From NCBI GenBank assembly GCA_024760545.1, contig CP060501.1:3674036-3738035 (forward strand): a DNA stretch of 64,000 nt, in the 5' to 3' direction. Under the pieces are notes generated by a model that saw nothing but the letters and a program-made list of their open reading frames with translations, was not told the origin of the DNA and searched no databases. This DNA comes from Nitrospira sp. (GTDB lineage: Bacteria > Nitrospirota > Nitrospiria > Nitrospirales > Nitrospiraceae). Shown here one piece after another: positions 1 through 9,808 of the stretch. How positions within the stretch are numbered: position 1 is the first letter of the stretch; the number at the start of each line of letters is the position of its first letter. A program made the position numbers and the translations under genes.

Positions 1-213
1 GGCCTCGCGGCCGGCTGTCATGTCATAGTGCTGTCAAAACTCGCAGATCGGCTCCCGGGCCAAGTGAAAGACCTTTGTCTGGCGGGCGACCCGTCTCGGA
101 AGCAAGACATCGATAGGTTGGCGGAGGCTCTTTCGGCTCCCCCGAAACCCCACAGCCTTAATCAGCATCTGTATGACAGGGTAGCCGAAGATTTTCGAGC
201 GATGTTTAGCTGA
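1..213 (+). CDS. C-terminal end of a truncated gene, possibly a glycosyltransferase
   Basis: The reading frame is open from the first base to a TGA at 211-213, so the gene begins before the window and only about 70 residues are visible. The first visible residues (GLAAGCHVIVLSK) resemble the segment after the conserved glutamate in the C-terminal lobe of GT4 glycosyltransferases (E-x-LA-x-G-x-PVI), and the tail is a plain helical end. The following genes are glycan genes on the same strand, which agrees with this. The fragment is too short for firm assignment. Confidence 0.4.
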   Translation, partial: GLAAGCHVIVLSKLADRLPGQVKDLCLAGDPSRKQDIDRLAEALSAPPKPHSLNQHLYDRVAEDFRAMFS

Positions 214-609
214 CCGTCATTTCACCGAATGGATTAGGTGTCGCACGGCGCTCTTACTTGCTCATATCTCTTCAGCATCGAGAGCATCACTATCAATCGT
301 GTCCAAGTCATCGAGTAGAATCAGGGTTCATCATGCTGCAGAGGTTAGACCAAAAGTGGGGCATCGAACGGCTCTTTCTGGGGTTTTAAGGAGTATGCGC
401 CTGGAGTAAGCGTTTCGGAAGTACGAGGTGGATGATGGGTGGTTGGAAACGGGCTATGGTGGTAGAATTGTTAAGATGTGCGCCCGACGATCCGTTGCGC
501 ATCTATTCGACTGATTCCCTGTACGGTCCTTGCTGTACTCTCAATGCTTGGGCAAAATCACAGCGTCGAACAACAGTGAACTGAAATGTTACGAAATGGA
601 TGACCAAAC
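214..609. other. Intergenic stretch, no gene recognised
   Basis: About 400 bases separate the partial gene from the ABC transporter gene. I see no open frame with a credible start and ribosome site, no strong hairpin and no convincing sigma-70 or sigma-54 promoter. It should contain the leader of the ABC gene. Confidence 0.4.
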
Positions 610-1896
610 ATGGGCGACATCGCAATACGAGTAGAAGGGCTCAGCAAGCAATACCGTATCGGGAAAAAAGAACGGTATCAAACCCTGCGGGATACGTTGA
701 CTTCGGCGATAACCCTTCCGTTCAGCAAAGTGGGAAGGTTATTGAAAGGGGGAGGAGAGGCTGGTGAATCGACTGAGACGATCTGGGCGTTGAAGGACAT
801 TTCCTTTGACATAAAGCAGGGTGAAGTCATCGGTATTGTCGGCGGCAACGGTGCCGGCAAAAGCACCCTCTTGAAGATACTTTCGCGGATCACCGAGCCG
901 ACGAACGGATTCGCTGAAATTCACGGACGCGTGGCCTCCCTATTGGAGGTGGGAACCGGATTTCATCCGGAGTTGACGGGGCGGGAGAATATCTATCTCA
1001 ATGGAACGATCCTCGGCATGAGGCGGGCGGAAATCGAGAGAAAGTTCGATGAAATCGTCGACTTCTCAGAGATTGAGAAATTCATCGATACCCCTGTGAA
1101 ACACTACTCGAGCGGCATGTATCTGAAACTGGCGTTTGCCGTCGCAGCGCATTTGGAGCCCGAAATTCTGTTGGTCGATGAGGTGCTTGCGGTGGGAGAT
1201 GTAAGGTTTCAAAAGAAATGTCTCGGCAAAATGGAAGGGGTGGCCAAAGAGGGGCGGACGGTCATTTTCGTCAGTCACAACATGGGCGCGATTACCCAGC
1301 TTTGTGGAAGAGGCGTACAACTGGAAAATGGACGGTTGAAGCGAATCGGTTCTTCCGTTGAAGTGGTGACCGAGTATTTGGCTTCAGCGCTCGGATCGGA
1401 AGTCAAATCGGACTGGTCAAGCACATCCATGAAGCCCAATCTACCCGTCCAATTGCGATCCGCACGGTTGTTGTCGGTCGATCAGCAATCTCCATCCGTC
1501 GTGACCTTTAACGATCCGCTTCTGATCGAGGTTGCATATGATGTGAGGGTTCCCATAGGAAACCTTGCCGTGACGTTTCACCTGTTTGACTCGATGAATC
1601 ATTTAGTATTTGAGTCGATGGAAACCGACTTGCCCGAATGGCAGGATTGTGAGAGAGAGCCAGGTCGGTATCATGCCACCGCTAAGATTCCTCCATGTCT
1701 CCTCCGGCCCGGCCGGTATTCAGTATCATGTGTCGCATTCATTGAGGACGTAAAGGTCTTCGAGCGCCAGGAAGCAATATTGAGGTTCGATGTGTCGGAG
1801 ATGGGGTATCCCTTGAATCCCCACCGCTTGGGCATTGTTTCTCCAGTGCTTGAATGGAAAGTGATTCGCTCAAACAAAACCGATCAAGTTTCGTGA
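610..1896 (+). CDS. Wzt-like polysaccharide ABC transporter, ATP-binding protein
   Basis: This 428-residue protein is the ATPase of an ABC exporter for lipid-linked surface polysaccharide (TagH/Wzt/KpsT group). Walker A is GGNGAGKST at residues 78-86, the signature region is YSSGMYLKLAFAVA near residue 167, and Walker B is EILLVDEVLAV. An extra stretch before Walker A is normal for this group. After the ATPase (about residue 255 on) comes a roughly 170-residue beta-rich domain typical of Wzt proteins that recognise a terminal modification on the glycan before export. The partner permease (Wzm) is not in the window and may lie upstream. The ATG at 610 lacks a strong ribosome site, but homology begins almost at once (IRVEGLSKQYRIG), so the start is probably right. 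Confidence 0.92.
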   Translation: MGDIAIRVEGLSKQYRIGKKERYQTLRDTLTSAITLPFSKVGRLLKGGGEAGESTETIWALKDISFDIKQGEVIGIVGGNGAGKSTLLKILSRITEPTNGFAEIHGRVASLLEVGTGFHPELTGRENIYLNGTILGMRRAEIERKFDEIVDFSEIEKFIDTPVKHYSSGMYLKLAFAVAAHLEPEILLVDEVLAVGDVRFQKKCLGKMEGVAKEGRTVIFVSHNMGAITQLCGRGVQLENGRLKRIGSSVEVVTEYLASALGSEVKSDWSSTSMKPNLPVQLRSARLLSVDQQSPSVVTFNDPLLIEVAYDVRVPIGNLAVTFHLFDSMNHLVFESMETDLPEWQDCEREPGRYHATAKIPPCLLRPGRYSVSCVAFIEDVKVFERQEAILRFDVSEMGYPLNPHRLGIVSPVLEWKVIRSNKTDQVS

Positions 1897-2083
1897 AGGT
1901 CTTCCGAGAACCTATTTCAACATTGAATCGCGATACACAATCAGCGACTGTTCACGCAAGCCTCGGGGTAATGAAGCGCGGGGGAGTCCGCAGAATTCCC
2001 GACGTTGTCCGACGGTGCTATCCTAAACAGAGTGATGTTGGGCTAAGCGCTGGTCTCACGAGAAGTATGAAGAGAAAGGCAGT

Positions 2084-3337
2084 ATGAAGGTTCTCCATCT
2101 TACAGAGGGACTTGTGGATGGTGATGGGGGCACGATTTCGCTGAACCGGCTGCATTGCGGCTTGAAAGATGCCGGGGTCCAATCTCAAGTCTTGTGCACG
2201 GCCAAATGGCCGATTGGGGCGCCTGATGACATCATAAAATTGCAGGCTCCACGAATAGGGGCAAGGGCAACGCAGTATCTGAAGAATATTTCGCGAAAGG
2301 TCGGGCTGGAAGGTGCGCTCGATCCGACTCATCGGGAAATTCTCACGAATAGAGCGTTCTTGGATGCGGACGTTCTCACGATGCATAACATCTACGGGTC
2401 TTGTTCATATCTCGCCATTCCGGCGATCACTCAAAGTAAGCCGACCGTTTTCGTACTCCGTGACATGATGAGCTTCACCGGACACTGCTTTCATAGTTTG
2501 GATTGTGAACGATGGAAGACAGGTTGTGGAAATTGTCCCTATCCAAATACCTTTCCTGCAATTACTGTCGATAATACACACTTGGCATGGAAACTCAAGA
2601 ACTGGTCTTTCAGCCGTTCTCGTCTTGCAATCGTGGCACAAAGCACTTGGATGGTTGCCATGGCGAAACAGAGCATGCTCAGCCGGTTTCCTATCCATCA
2701 CATCCCCAACGGAATCGATACGGAGACGTATAAACCTCGTGACCAGGAACTTTGTCGTTCGGTGCTGAACATACCAAAAGGGAAAAAAGTGCTGATGTTC
2801 ATGGTGACGCATCTCACGAGCCGTTTGAAGGGGGGGGATCTCTTCATCAAGGCCGTCCAAGGTTTGCCAGAATCCCTGAAGGCCGAAACGGTAATTTTGC
2901 TTCTGGGGCGGCAAGGGGAAAAGCTTGCCAACTCACTCGGAATGCAAGCCGTTTATTTGGGGTATGTCGGGAGTGATTTGCTGAAGGTGATGTGTTATTC
3001 AGCCGCGGACTGCTTTGTCTCGCCGACTCGAGCCGAGTCGTTTCCCAATGTCTTGTTGGAGAGTATTGCCTGTGGAACACCGGTGGTGTCTCAAAGGGTC
3101 GGTGGTGTACCCGATCTTGCCCGTCATAAGGTGACGGGGTTATTGTCGAATCCGGAGGATGTAGAGGGATTTCGAGATCATATCGTTGAACTGCTTGAGA
3201 ATGAAACCTTGCGTAGTGAGATGCGTCAACACTGTCGAAGGATTGCCTTGGAAGAATATTCCGTCAATCGTCAAGCGCAGCGGTATATCGGGTTGTATCA
3301 ACAGGTACTGAACGGCTCCGCGGAAGTGAAGTCATAG
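2084..3337 (+). CDS. GT4 family glycosyltransferase
   Basis: A 417-residue cytoplasmic glycosyltransferase of the GT-B fold, family 4. The N-terminal lobe starts MKVLHLTEGLVDGDGG and carries the cysteine-containing segment LRDMMSFTGHCFHSLDCE...TGCGNCP, seen in a subgroup of exopolysaccharide GT4 enzymes. The C-terminal lobe holds the nucleotide-sugar motif E-x7-E in SPTRAESFPNVLLESIACG, followed by GTPVVSQRVGGVPD. Donor and acceptor cannot be read from the sequence. The ATG at 2084 follows a purine-rich AGAGAAAGG. The next gene starts less than 70 bases after the stop, which suggests co-transcription. Confidence 0.9.
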   Translation: MKVLHLTEGLVDGDGGTISLNRLHCGLKDAGVQSQVLCTAKWPIGAPDDIIKLQAPRIGARATQYLKNISRKVGLEGALDPTHREILTNRAFLDADVLTMHNIYGSCSYLAIPAITQSKPTVFVLRDMMSFTGHCFHSLDCERWKTGCGNCPYPNTFPAITVDNTHLAWKLKNWSFSRSRLAIVAQSTWMVAMAKQSMLSRFPIHHIPNGIDTETYKPRDQELCRSVLNIPKGKKVLMFMVTHLTSRLKGGDLFIKAVQGLPESLKAETVILLLGRQGEKLANSLGMQAVYLGYVGSDLLKVMCYSAADCFVSPTRAESFPNVLLESIACGTPVVSQRVGGVPDLARHKVTGLLSNPEDVEGFRDHIVELLENETLRSEMRQHCRRIALEEYSVNRQAQRYIGLYQQVLNGSAEVKS

Positions 3338-3404
3338 GTTGAGAACGGTGAGCCGAGAATTCACCACAGCTCATCTCCCTCGGCCTGCTGCTCAAAGGGC
3401 GACC

Positions 3405-5372
3405 ATGGTGGCGAGCACGCGTGCTGCTGTTCCGAGCGTACTGGAAGACTCGATCGTCGTGGTCGCTCATCCGGATGACGAGGTGTTGTGGTTCAGTTCC
3501 ATCCTGGACAAAGTGAATGATGTGGTGGTCTGCTTTCTGGAGGCCAAGCGGTATCCTTGGTGGAGTGTCGGAAGGCGGAAAAGTTTGGAGGAATATCCGA
3601 TAAAACATATATCCTGCCTGAATATCGATCAGTCGGATGTGTTCGAGAGCGCGGATTGGCAGAATCCGGTGGCCACTGAGTATGGAATCGAGATCGTAGA
3701 CCAGAGTATCCCCGGTAGAGATGAGCAGTACAAAAAGAACTATGAAGAGCTGAGACGGCAACTGGAGAAACGATTGAGCGGGTATCGCAATGTGTATACC
3801 CATAACCCTTGGGGCGAATATGGGCACGAAGAACACGTACAGGTGTATCGTGCCGTCAAAAGTTTGCAAGGTGAGCTTGGATTCAACTTATGGTATTCCA
3901 ATTATGTCAGCAATAAGTCGTTCAAGTTGATGTCGAGCCATCTCGATCGGTTCCATTTCGAATATGTCGCCTTCAAAACGAATAAATCCCTGGCACACGA
4001 GATCAAACACATTTACATAAAGAATAAGTGTTGGACCTGGTACGGAGACTGGGAATGGTTCAAGAAAGAATTGTTCATACGGGAGGTGTCTCATGGGAAA
4101 GAGAACAATCGAGGTCACGCCTTCCCGACGAACTTCATTAAGATGAACCCCTCCTCTTCCTACAACCCGCCGATCAAGCGAACCATGGTGGAATGGATGA
4201 AGGAAACCCTGGGGAAATTCGGCGTGTCCATAACGAGGCCTCGGTTCAGAAAAGTCGTATCGCTTCAGCCGGAAAACTCTTCCAAAGGAGACGTGCTCCT
4301 CTCCTGGCTCGTTGACCCGTTTTTGCTGAAGCCGGGTGAGCCGATGCCCAATTCTCATACCCAATACTGGGATTGCTTTCAGATCGCACGGACATTTTTG
4401 GATCTGGGATATTCCGTTGATGTGATCGATTCTCGCAATAAGACGTTTGATCCAACGAAAAACTATTCTGTTTTCATCGGGCACCGTATCAATTTTGATC
4501 GGATTGCCGAGCTGCTCAAACGCGACTGTGTCAAAATCGCACATCTGGATACGGCGCAATGGGTCTTTAATAACCATGCGACCTACCTGCGCAAAATCGA
4601 ACTCCAACAAAGAAGAGGGGTAACGATAAGGCAAGGCCATCGAATCATTGAGCACAATCTTGCGATTGAAAACGCGGATTATGGTGTGACATATGGAAAC
4701 CGGTTTACTCTTGATACCTACCGGTATGCGAATAAACCGATTTTCAGGGTTCCGATATCGACATGCGCTCTCTTCCCGTGGCCGGAGGACAAGAATTACG
4801 ACGCTTGTCGATATCATTTCCTATGGTTCGGCAGCGAGGGCTTGGTGCATAAGGGATTGGACTTGGTGCTGGAAGCGTTCGCTGAAATGCCGGATTGCCA
4901 TCTGTACGTCTGTGGACCGCTGCAGCAAGAACAGGACTTTGTGAAGGCCTACTATAAAGAGTTGTATCAAACTCCGAATATTCACGCGTTCAGATGGGTC
5001 GATGTGAATGGTCCTGAGTTTGCCGAGATCGCCAACAAGTGCCTGGGACTTGTCTATCCGTCTTGTTCTGAAGCCGGCGGAGGAAGTGTGATTACGTGCA
5101 TGCATGCTGGGATGATTCCGATTGTAAGCTACGAAGCGAGCGTTGACGTGGATGATTTCGGTGTTGTTCTCAAAGATCATTCCGTCGAGACGATCAAGAA
5201 TACCGTGCGAATGATTGCCGGCCTTCCTGCCGAACAACTGCAGCGCATGGCCCGAAAAGCCTGGGAGTTTGCGAGGGCACATCATACGAGAGAGAACTTC
5301 TCGGAAGAGTATAAGAACATTGTCCTGGACATCATGAACAAAAAGAAGAGCGGGGAAGGCAGTGTTCAATAG
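3405..5372 (+). CDS. PIG-L (LmbE-like) deacetylase fused to GT4-like glycosyltransferase
   Basis: One protein with two catalytic regions. The first 240 residues form a PIG-L/LmbE-type zinc deacetylase: AHPDDE gives the metal-binding His-Asp-Asp, and HNPWGEYGHEEHVQVY supplies the second histidine cluster. This family removes N-acetyl groups from GlcNAc-like substrates. A glycosyltransferase-like region runs from about residue 285 to the end, with a donor-lobe pattern (HFLWFGSEGLVHKGLDLVLEAF; YPSCSEAGGGSVITCMHAG) in which the usual GT4 glutamate region is altered. The frame is open from a TTG at 3339 and a GTG at 3348, but the ATG at 3405 has AAAGGG at a good distance and keeps the whole deacetylase domain, so I chose it. 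Deacetylation coupled to transfer is an inference. Confidence 0.82.
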   Translation: MVASTRAAVPSVLEDSIVVVAHPDDEVLWFSSILDKVNDVVVCFLEAKRYPWWSVGRRKSLEEYPIKHISCLNIDQSDVFESADWQNPVATEYGIEIVDQSIPGRDEQYKKNYEELRRQLEKRLSGYRNVYTHNPWGEYGHEEHVQVYRAVKSLQGELGFNLWYSNYVSNKSFKLMSSHLDRFHFEYVAFKTNKSLAHEIKHIYIKNKCWTWYGDWEWFKKELFIREVSHGKENNRGHAFPTNFIKMNPSSSYNPPIKRTMVEWMKETLGKFGVSITRPRFRKVVSLQPENSSKGDVLLSWLVDPFLLKPGEPMPNSHTQYWDCFQIARTFLDLGYSVDVIDSRNKTFDPTKNYSVFIGHRINFDRIAELLKRDCVKIAHLDTAQWVFNNHATYLRKIELQQRRGVTIRQGHRIIEHNLAIENADYGVTYGNRFTLDTYRYANKPIFRVPISTCALFPWPEDKNYDACRYHFLWFGSEGLVHKGLDLVLEAFAEMPDCHLYVCGPLQQEQDFVKAYYKELYQTPNIHAFRWVDVNGPEFAEIANKCLGLVYPSCSEAGGGSVITCMHAGMIPIVSYEASVDVDDFGVVLKDHSVETIKNTVRMIAGLPAEQLQRMARKAWEFARAHHTRENFSEEYKNIVLDIMNKKKSGEGSVQ

Positions 5373-5599
5373 ATGATGAGGCGATGCCCGAACTTCTATA
5401 ACCATGAGAAACCGTATCGAGTGCTTCATGGGTCCACGATCGGGCGAGTGTGCTTTGACGACCTGCCGCTGCAGCGCACTACTGCGTAGTGCTGAACACC
5501 GCGAGTGCTCCTAAGGAGTGGACCACGCTCGTGCCGGCAAGCGGGGGCACCTCTTTCGTGTAAGGGAAGTTTTGAGTTATTGGGAAGGAATCATTCGCA

Positions 5600-7480
5600 A
5601 TGCCTGGAATGTTTGGGGTTTTAAATCTAAACCCTACCAATCAAATGCCGGATGATTGGGCCACTGATGTTCTAAGGACCATGGCGAACGATCTAAGCCA
5701 TGGGGCTAAGAACGTTGTGAGCACGTGTATCGGTAGGTCTTATGGGGTTGCAATTGGACGAATCTCTCTTTCTTCGAGCGTGAATTGTCCCTGGCCTGAT
5801 ACTACCCGAGAATCGCAAATGCATCCTAAGCTGTTTACACACGGTGTTTTGTTCGGAAGCTTTACAGATATCGTTTCCGAAGCACAGCAGAAAGATATTT
5901 TTGCAAAGCCTGAGGTCTTTTTACGGGATCTGTCGGGATTCTACAGCCTGGTTATGTATAGTAAAGAAAGAGAAACTGTTATTATTGCGGTGGACCGAAG
6001 AGCTTCTGAGCCGATTTTTTATCTGCAAAAGAAGGATCTGATTTTTTTTGCCCCAGAGGTCAAAGCACTGCTTTCTGCTTCGTCTCATTCGATCGAGCTC
6101 AGCACTGAAGCCGTTCCAATGTTTTTGTCTTGTGGGCACTTATTGGGAGAACAAACATTAGTTTCTTCCGTTAGGCGCTTATCTGGAGGCGCCTATCTTA
6201 GGATCCAGAATGGAAAATTATCCCAGGGATCTTACTGGTCTTTCCTCCCAGGTTCCCAAAGCCAAAATGCAACTGAAGATAGCCTAAAAGAGGAACTTAA
6301 AGACCTATTGAAACAGTCCGTAACGAAAAATATTGGAGATGCATGCACAACAGCTATTTTGTTGAGCGGGGGTGTGGATTCACGTGGGATTCTTGCAAGT
6401 GCGCTGGCTGTGATGGAGGGGCATGAACACGATTTGCACACCGTCAGCTGGGGGCTGGATGAAACGGTGACCGGATCGGACCCCAATATCGCAAGAACAA
6501 TCTCCGACAAATTTAACTTGCATCATACCTTCTTCCCACGGTTGACCGCACAGTATAAGGATTTCTTTGAAGAGACCAATTACATTGTTGATGGATTGTC
6601 GGACATTGCAGCTTTTCATCCGTATGAATTGACCATCATGAAGAAAATCAGTGAATGTGGGTATGATCGGGTGCTTCGAGGGGATGAAATTTTTGGATGG
6701 CACGAAAGGGTCTATACATATTCTCAGGCAGAAACTGAGGTGGGGCTCCGCTCGTTGGGAATGCTTCCTTTTTATTCAGAAGTAATTCAACCGAAATTTT
6801 ATTCATTATGGTCTGCCGCCAGTGATGCGATTATGGTCGATATACGGTCTTCCATTCAAGGAATGGAACCCAATGATGCAAAAGACCACCTGTACTTTAC
6901 GCACCGACTCCAGGGCTATCTCCATACCTCTGCGTATTACAAACAAGTTTATTTGGATCATAGGAATGTTTTGTTGGAAGACTCGATCCTTGAGTTTCTC
7001 GCTCGGGTGCCTCCGCAATATCGAATCGACAAAGGGCTATTTCGCAAAGCGGTGTATGAGTTGAATCCATTGCTATCAGGTATTCCAATTGCCAATCGAA
7101 CGGGATATGAGAACTGGGCAAATGAATTGGTGTCATCATCCTCATTGCGTGAATACACACAAACTCAACTGAACGACACTAAGAGCGGGATTTGGGAGTA
7201 TTTCAATAGACCTGCTATGGTCAAATTGTTCAATTCGCTCTCTCTCGCCACTCCATCCCTAGCTTCTCAAGAAGAAGGAAGTCTCGAATTTGTTAAGAAT
7301 TGGATTGGCGGTAAGACAAAGGAGGCACTTTTTGCGTTTGCTCCTCGCCATACCACTGAGCTTCGTGCCAAACGATTGCAAAGTGCCTTACTCCCTTATC
7401 ATGTGATTCTGCGTTTTCTCGTGTTCAAAAATTGGCACGATCGGTTTGTTTCGCAATGTGGAGGGCCATCCTTGCATTAA
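5600..7480 (+). CDS. Asparagine synthase-like protein lacking the glutaminase Cys2
   Basis: A 626-residue protein with the two-domain plan of glutamine-dependent asparagine synthases: an N-terminal Ntn-type domain (about 1-210) and a C-terminal ATP-pyrophosphatase domain with the PP-loop SGGVDSRG at residues 256-263. The protein starts MPGMFG where true AsnB enzymes start MCGI(F/A)G, so the catalytic Cys2 is replaced by proline and glutamine hydrolysis should be lost. The synthase domain may use free ammonia or another nucleophile to amidate a carboxylate, possibly a uronic acid of the polysaccharide as proposed for related LPS-locus proteins. The ATG at 5600 has GGAAGG upstream. The gene looks richer in A+T than its neighbours, hinting at separate ancestry. 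Confidence 0.82.
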   Translation: MPGMFGVLNLNPTNQMPDDWATDVLRTMANDLSHGAKNVVSTCIGRSYGVAIGRISLSSSVNCPWPDTTRESQMHPKLFTHGVLFGSFTDIVSEAQQKDIFAKPEVFLRDLSGFYSLVMYSKERETVIIAVDRRASEPIFYLQKKDLIFFAPEVKALLSASSHSIELSTEAVPMFLSCGHLLGEQTLVSSVRRLSGGAYLRIQNGKLSQGSYWSFLPGSQSQNATEDSLKEELKDLLKQSVTKNIGDACTTAILLSGGVDSRGILASALAVMEGHEHDLHTVSWGLDETVTGSDPNIARTISDKFNLHHTFFPRLTAQYKDFFEETNYIVDGLSDIAAFHPYELTIMKKISECGYDRVLRGDEIFGWHERVYTYSQAETEVGLRSLGMLPFYSEVIQPKFYSLWSAASDAIMVDIRSSIQGMEPNDAKDHLYFTHRLQGYLHTSAYYKQVYLDHRNVLLEDSILEFLARVPPQYRIDKGLFRKAVYELNPLLSGIPIANRTGYENWANELVSSSSLREYTQTQLNDTKSGIWEYFNRPAMVKLFNSLSLATPSLASQEEGSLEFVKNWIGGKTKEALFAFAPRHTTELRAKRLQSALLPYHVILRFLVFKNWHDRFVSQCGGPSLH

Positions 7481-7637
7481 TCCGGCGGGCTACCGGCGAA
7501 CTCTTTGGGCAGTGGGATCGATTGCCGGTTATGTGGACCTCCTGGAGAGGAATCAAAGCTAATGTGTGTCGTTGATCCGTGTGTCTTCAGTTTTGTCCTG
7601 TGGGCCTGAAGTTCGACACCTGCTGGAAGCAGAGCCT

Positions 7638-8648
7638 ATGAAGCCAGCATCACAGCCTTTAGTGAGTGTGCTCACGCCGGTCTACAACGGCGAGAAATAT
7701 CTAGTGGAGTGCATTGAGAGTGTGCTCGCGCAAACCTATCAGAATTGGGAGTATTGTATCGTCAATAATTGCAGTACCGATCGAACGCTGGAAATCGCCG
7801 AGACATATGCTGGAAAGGATAAGCGGATCCGCATCCATAACAATTCGGAATTCGTAGGTTCTCTCCAGAACGGAAATATCGCGTTTCGGCAAATGTCATC
7901 GAACAGCAAGTATTGTAAAGTCGTCCATGCAGATGACTGGCTGTTCCCGGAATGCATCATGAAAATGGTCGAATTGGCTGAGGCTCACCCCACTGTTGCA
8001 ATCGTAAGCGCCTATCGGCTTACGAATACCCGGATAATGGTGCAGGCCTTGCCATATGAGCGTACGGTGATGCCCGGTCATGAAATTTGTCGCAAGACCC
8101 TCCTGGGGCTCCCGTCTGTGTTTGGGTCCCCATCGTCGATGCTGATTCATGCCGATGAGGTGAGAAAGCGCCCAACTTTTTTCAATGTGTCCAATCCTCA
8201 TTGCGATATGGAAGCCTGTCTCGATATTCTCAGAGAACGCGACTTCGGTTTTGTGCATCAAATGTTGACCTTCTCACGATCCCATACCGAATCGGAGACA
8301 GATCGTGACAGTCGTTTTGGCACCTCTCACGTTGCAAGGTTTGAACACCTGATAAAGTATGGACGGGAATACTTGAACGAGAAGGAATACGACGCACGGT
8401 TCAAGACGCGAATGGACGACTATTACAAGTTCTTGGGGTCTCGGGTATACCGCAGGAATGAGAAAGGGTTTTGGGAGTATCATCGGAATGCCCAGCGTAG
8501 ACTCGGCTATTCATTGAGCATGGCTCGGATTGCCAAGGCCGTATGCGTGAGGCTGCTCAACTTGGTCCTGAATCCGCTGGACAGTTTCAAGAAAACGACG
8601 AGAAAACTGTCCCATTCTTCCGAGAACACAACGACCCAGATGAAGTGA
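7638..8648 (+). CDS. GT2 family glycosyltransferase
   Basis: A family 2 (GT-A fold) inverting glycosyltransferase of about 336 residues. The catalytic domain begins VSVLTPVYNGEKYLVECI, followed by SVLAQTYQNWEYCIVNNCSTD; the metal-binding acidic motif is in VVHADDWLFPECIM. The C-terminal part is positively charged without clear membrane spans. The frame is open from a GTG at 7566, but the ATG at 7638 is preceded by GGAAG and leaves a normal short N-terminus, so I prefer it. It follows the AsnB-like gene after about 150 bases on the same strand. Confidence 0.88.
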   Translation: MKPASQPLVSVLTPVYNGEKYLVECIESVLAQTYQNWEYCIVNNCSTDRTLEIAETYAGKDKRIRIHNNSEFVGSLQNGNIAFRQMSSNSKYCKVVHADDWLFPECIMKMVELAEAHPTVAIVSAYRLTNTRIMVQALPYERTVMPGHEICRKTLLGLPSVFGSPSSMLIHADEVRKRPTFFNVSNPHCDMEACLDILRERDFGFVHQMLTFSRSHTESETDRDSRFGTSHVARFEHLIKYGREYLNEKEYDARFKTRMDDYYKFLGSRVYRRNEKGFWEYHRNAQRRLGYSLSMARIAKAVCVRLLNLVLNPLDSFKKTTRKLSHSSENTTTQMK

Positions 8649-8817
8649 AAGAAGTGACACATGCCGCAGCGCACTAGAGCGTTGCCGCGCATAATGTTCT
8701 GCAATCAGCAGGGACCCTTGCGGCCCGTTTGCCGGCTGTATATCAGACCGGTTACTGCTAATAACGGAGAGGGGGCCTAGGGAGAGCAGTCCACACACCA
8801 CGAGGCTTCGTTTAGGG

Positions 8818-9753
8818 ATGGAACATTTTGTCCAAACGACATGGTCTACCGCTGTTCGGGATAGGTTGCAAGGCACATGGATTCATTCTGTTTTTGACAA
8901 ATTGCGCAACCTAAAGCGAGGGTTGCTACGCCGATCCGAAGGTGAGGCTATTTTGTTACGGCGGTACATTCGCGTGCATGGAAGGCCGCTCAATTTGAAG
9001 AGCCCAAGCACGTTCACTGAAAAGCTCTTTCGCAGAATGATCACCTTGAATCGGAACCCGAACCCGCATTTTACCCTGGTGTCAGACAAATATGCCGCGC
9101 GGGCATTGGTGGCGAGCAAAGTAGGTGAGCAGCATCTCGTGAAACTATTCTGGCACGGAGAGGATCCACGAGCGATTCCGTTCGATAGTTTGCCTACAGA
9201 GTACGTGGTCAAGACCAATCACGGGAGCGCACAAGTTATCGTGGTCAAAGGAGTCGCCGATCGAGCGGATATTACGGGCAAACTGTCGAACTGGTTGAAG
9301 AAGAATTTCTATTGGTCCTCGCGAGAAGCCCAATACTACGACATCAAGCCGAAGATCATGATCGAGGAATATCTGAGAAATCAGGACGGTAGCGGACCTC
9401 TCGACTACAGATTCTGGTGCTTCAATGGGGTTCCCGAAGTCATTCAGGTGGATAATCACGCACATGACATCAACCCATTCTTTGATGTCCATTGGAATCT
9501 ATTGGATCTCTACTATAGAGAGGGTGTCGCTCGACCGCTCATTCCAAAACCCATCGACTTTGAGAGAATGCTCGCGGTGGCTTCGCAACTATCGGATGGG
9601 TTTGATTTCGTGCGTGTCGATTTATACAACATTGACGGGAGAATATGCTTCGGGGAGTTTACCTTGACGCCTACGTCCGGGTCGCTCACATTGCGGCCGC
9701 ATAGCTGGGACATGAAGTTAGGGGAGAAATGGGCATTGAAGTCAGCCGACTGA
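8818..9753 (+). CDS. TupA-like ATP-grasp protein
   Basis: A 311-residue protein matching the TupA-like ATP-grasp family found in capsule and teichuronopeptide loci. Typical segments are LNLKSPSTFTEKLFRRM near residue 60, VSDKYAARALVASKVGE, the ATP-binding stretch EYVVKTNHGSAQVIVVKG, then KIMIEEYLRN and, near the C-terminus, FDFVRVDLYNIDGRICFGE with metal-binding acidic residues. Such proteins are thought to form amide or peptide links between amino acids and uronic acids of a glycan, although some are annotated as glycosyltransferases. Neighbouring asparagine-synthase-like genes also point to acyl/amide modification. The ATG at 8818 has only a distant GAGG. Confidence 0.85.
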   Translation: MEHFVQTTWSTAVRDRLQGTWIHSVFDKLRNLKRGLLRRSEGEAILLRRYIRVHGRPLNLKSPSTFTEKLFRRMITLNRNPNPHFTLVSDKYAARALVASKVGEQHLVKLFWHGEDPRAIPFDSLPTEYVVKTNHGSAQVIVVKGVADRADITGKLSNWLKKNFYWSSREAQYYDIKPKIMIEEYLRNQDGSGPLDYRFWCFNGVPEVIQVDNHAHDINPFFDVHWNLLDLYYREGVARPLIPKPIDFERMLAVASQLSDGFDFVRVDLYNIDGRICFGEFTLTPTSGSLTLRPHSWDMKLGEKWALKSAD

Positions 9754-9808
9754 CCATTCGATTCTTCAATGTGTTACGGGATTGTACTGACCTCTTTCCG
9801 GTATCTAC

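Noticed and set aside
2018-2386. Minus-strand frame over the start of the GT4 gene
   Set aside because: It has no ribosome site or recognisable motif and overlaps a well-supported gene.
5474-5492. Short inverted repeat GCACTAC-TGC-GTAGTGC between the deacetylase-GT fusion and the AsnB-like gene
   Set aside because: The stem is only seven pairs with a three-base loop and no T-tract, about 100 bases after the stop; too weak to call a terminator.
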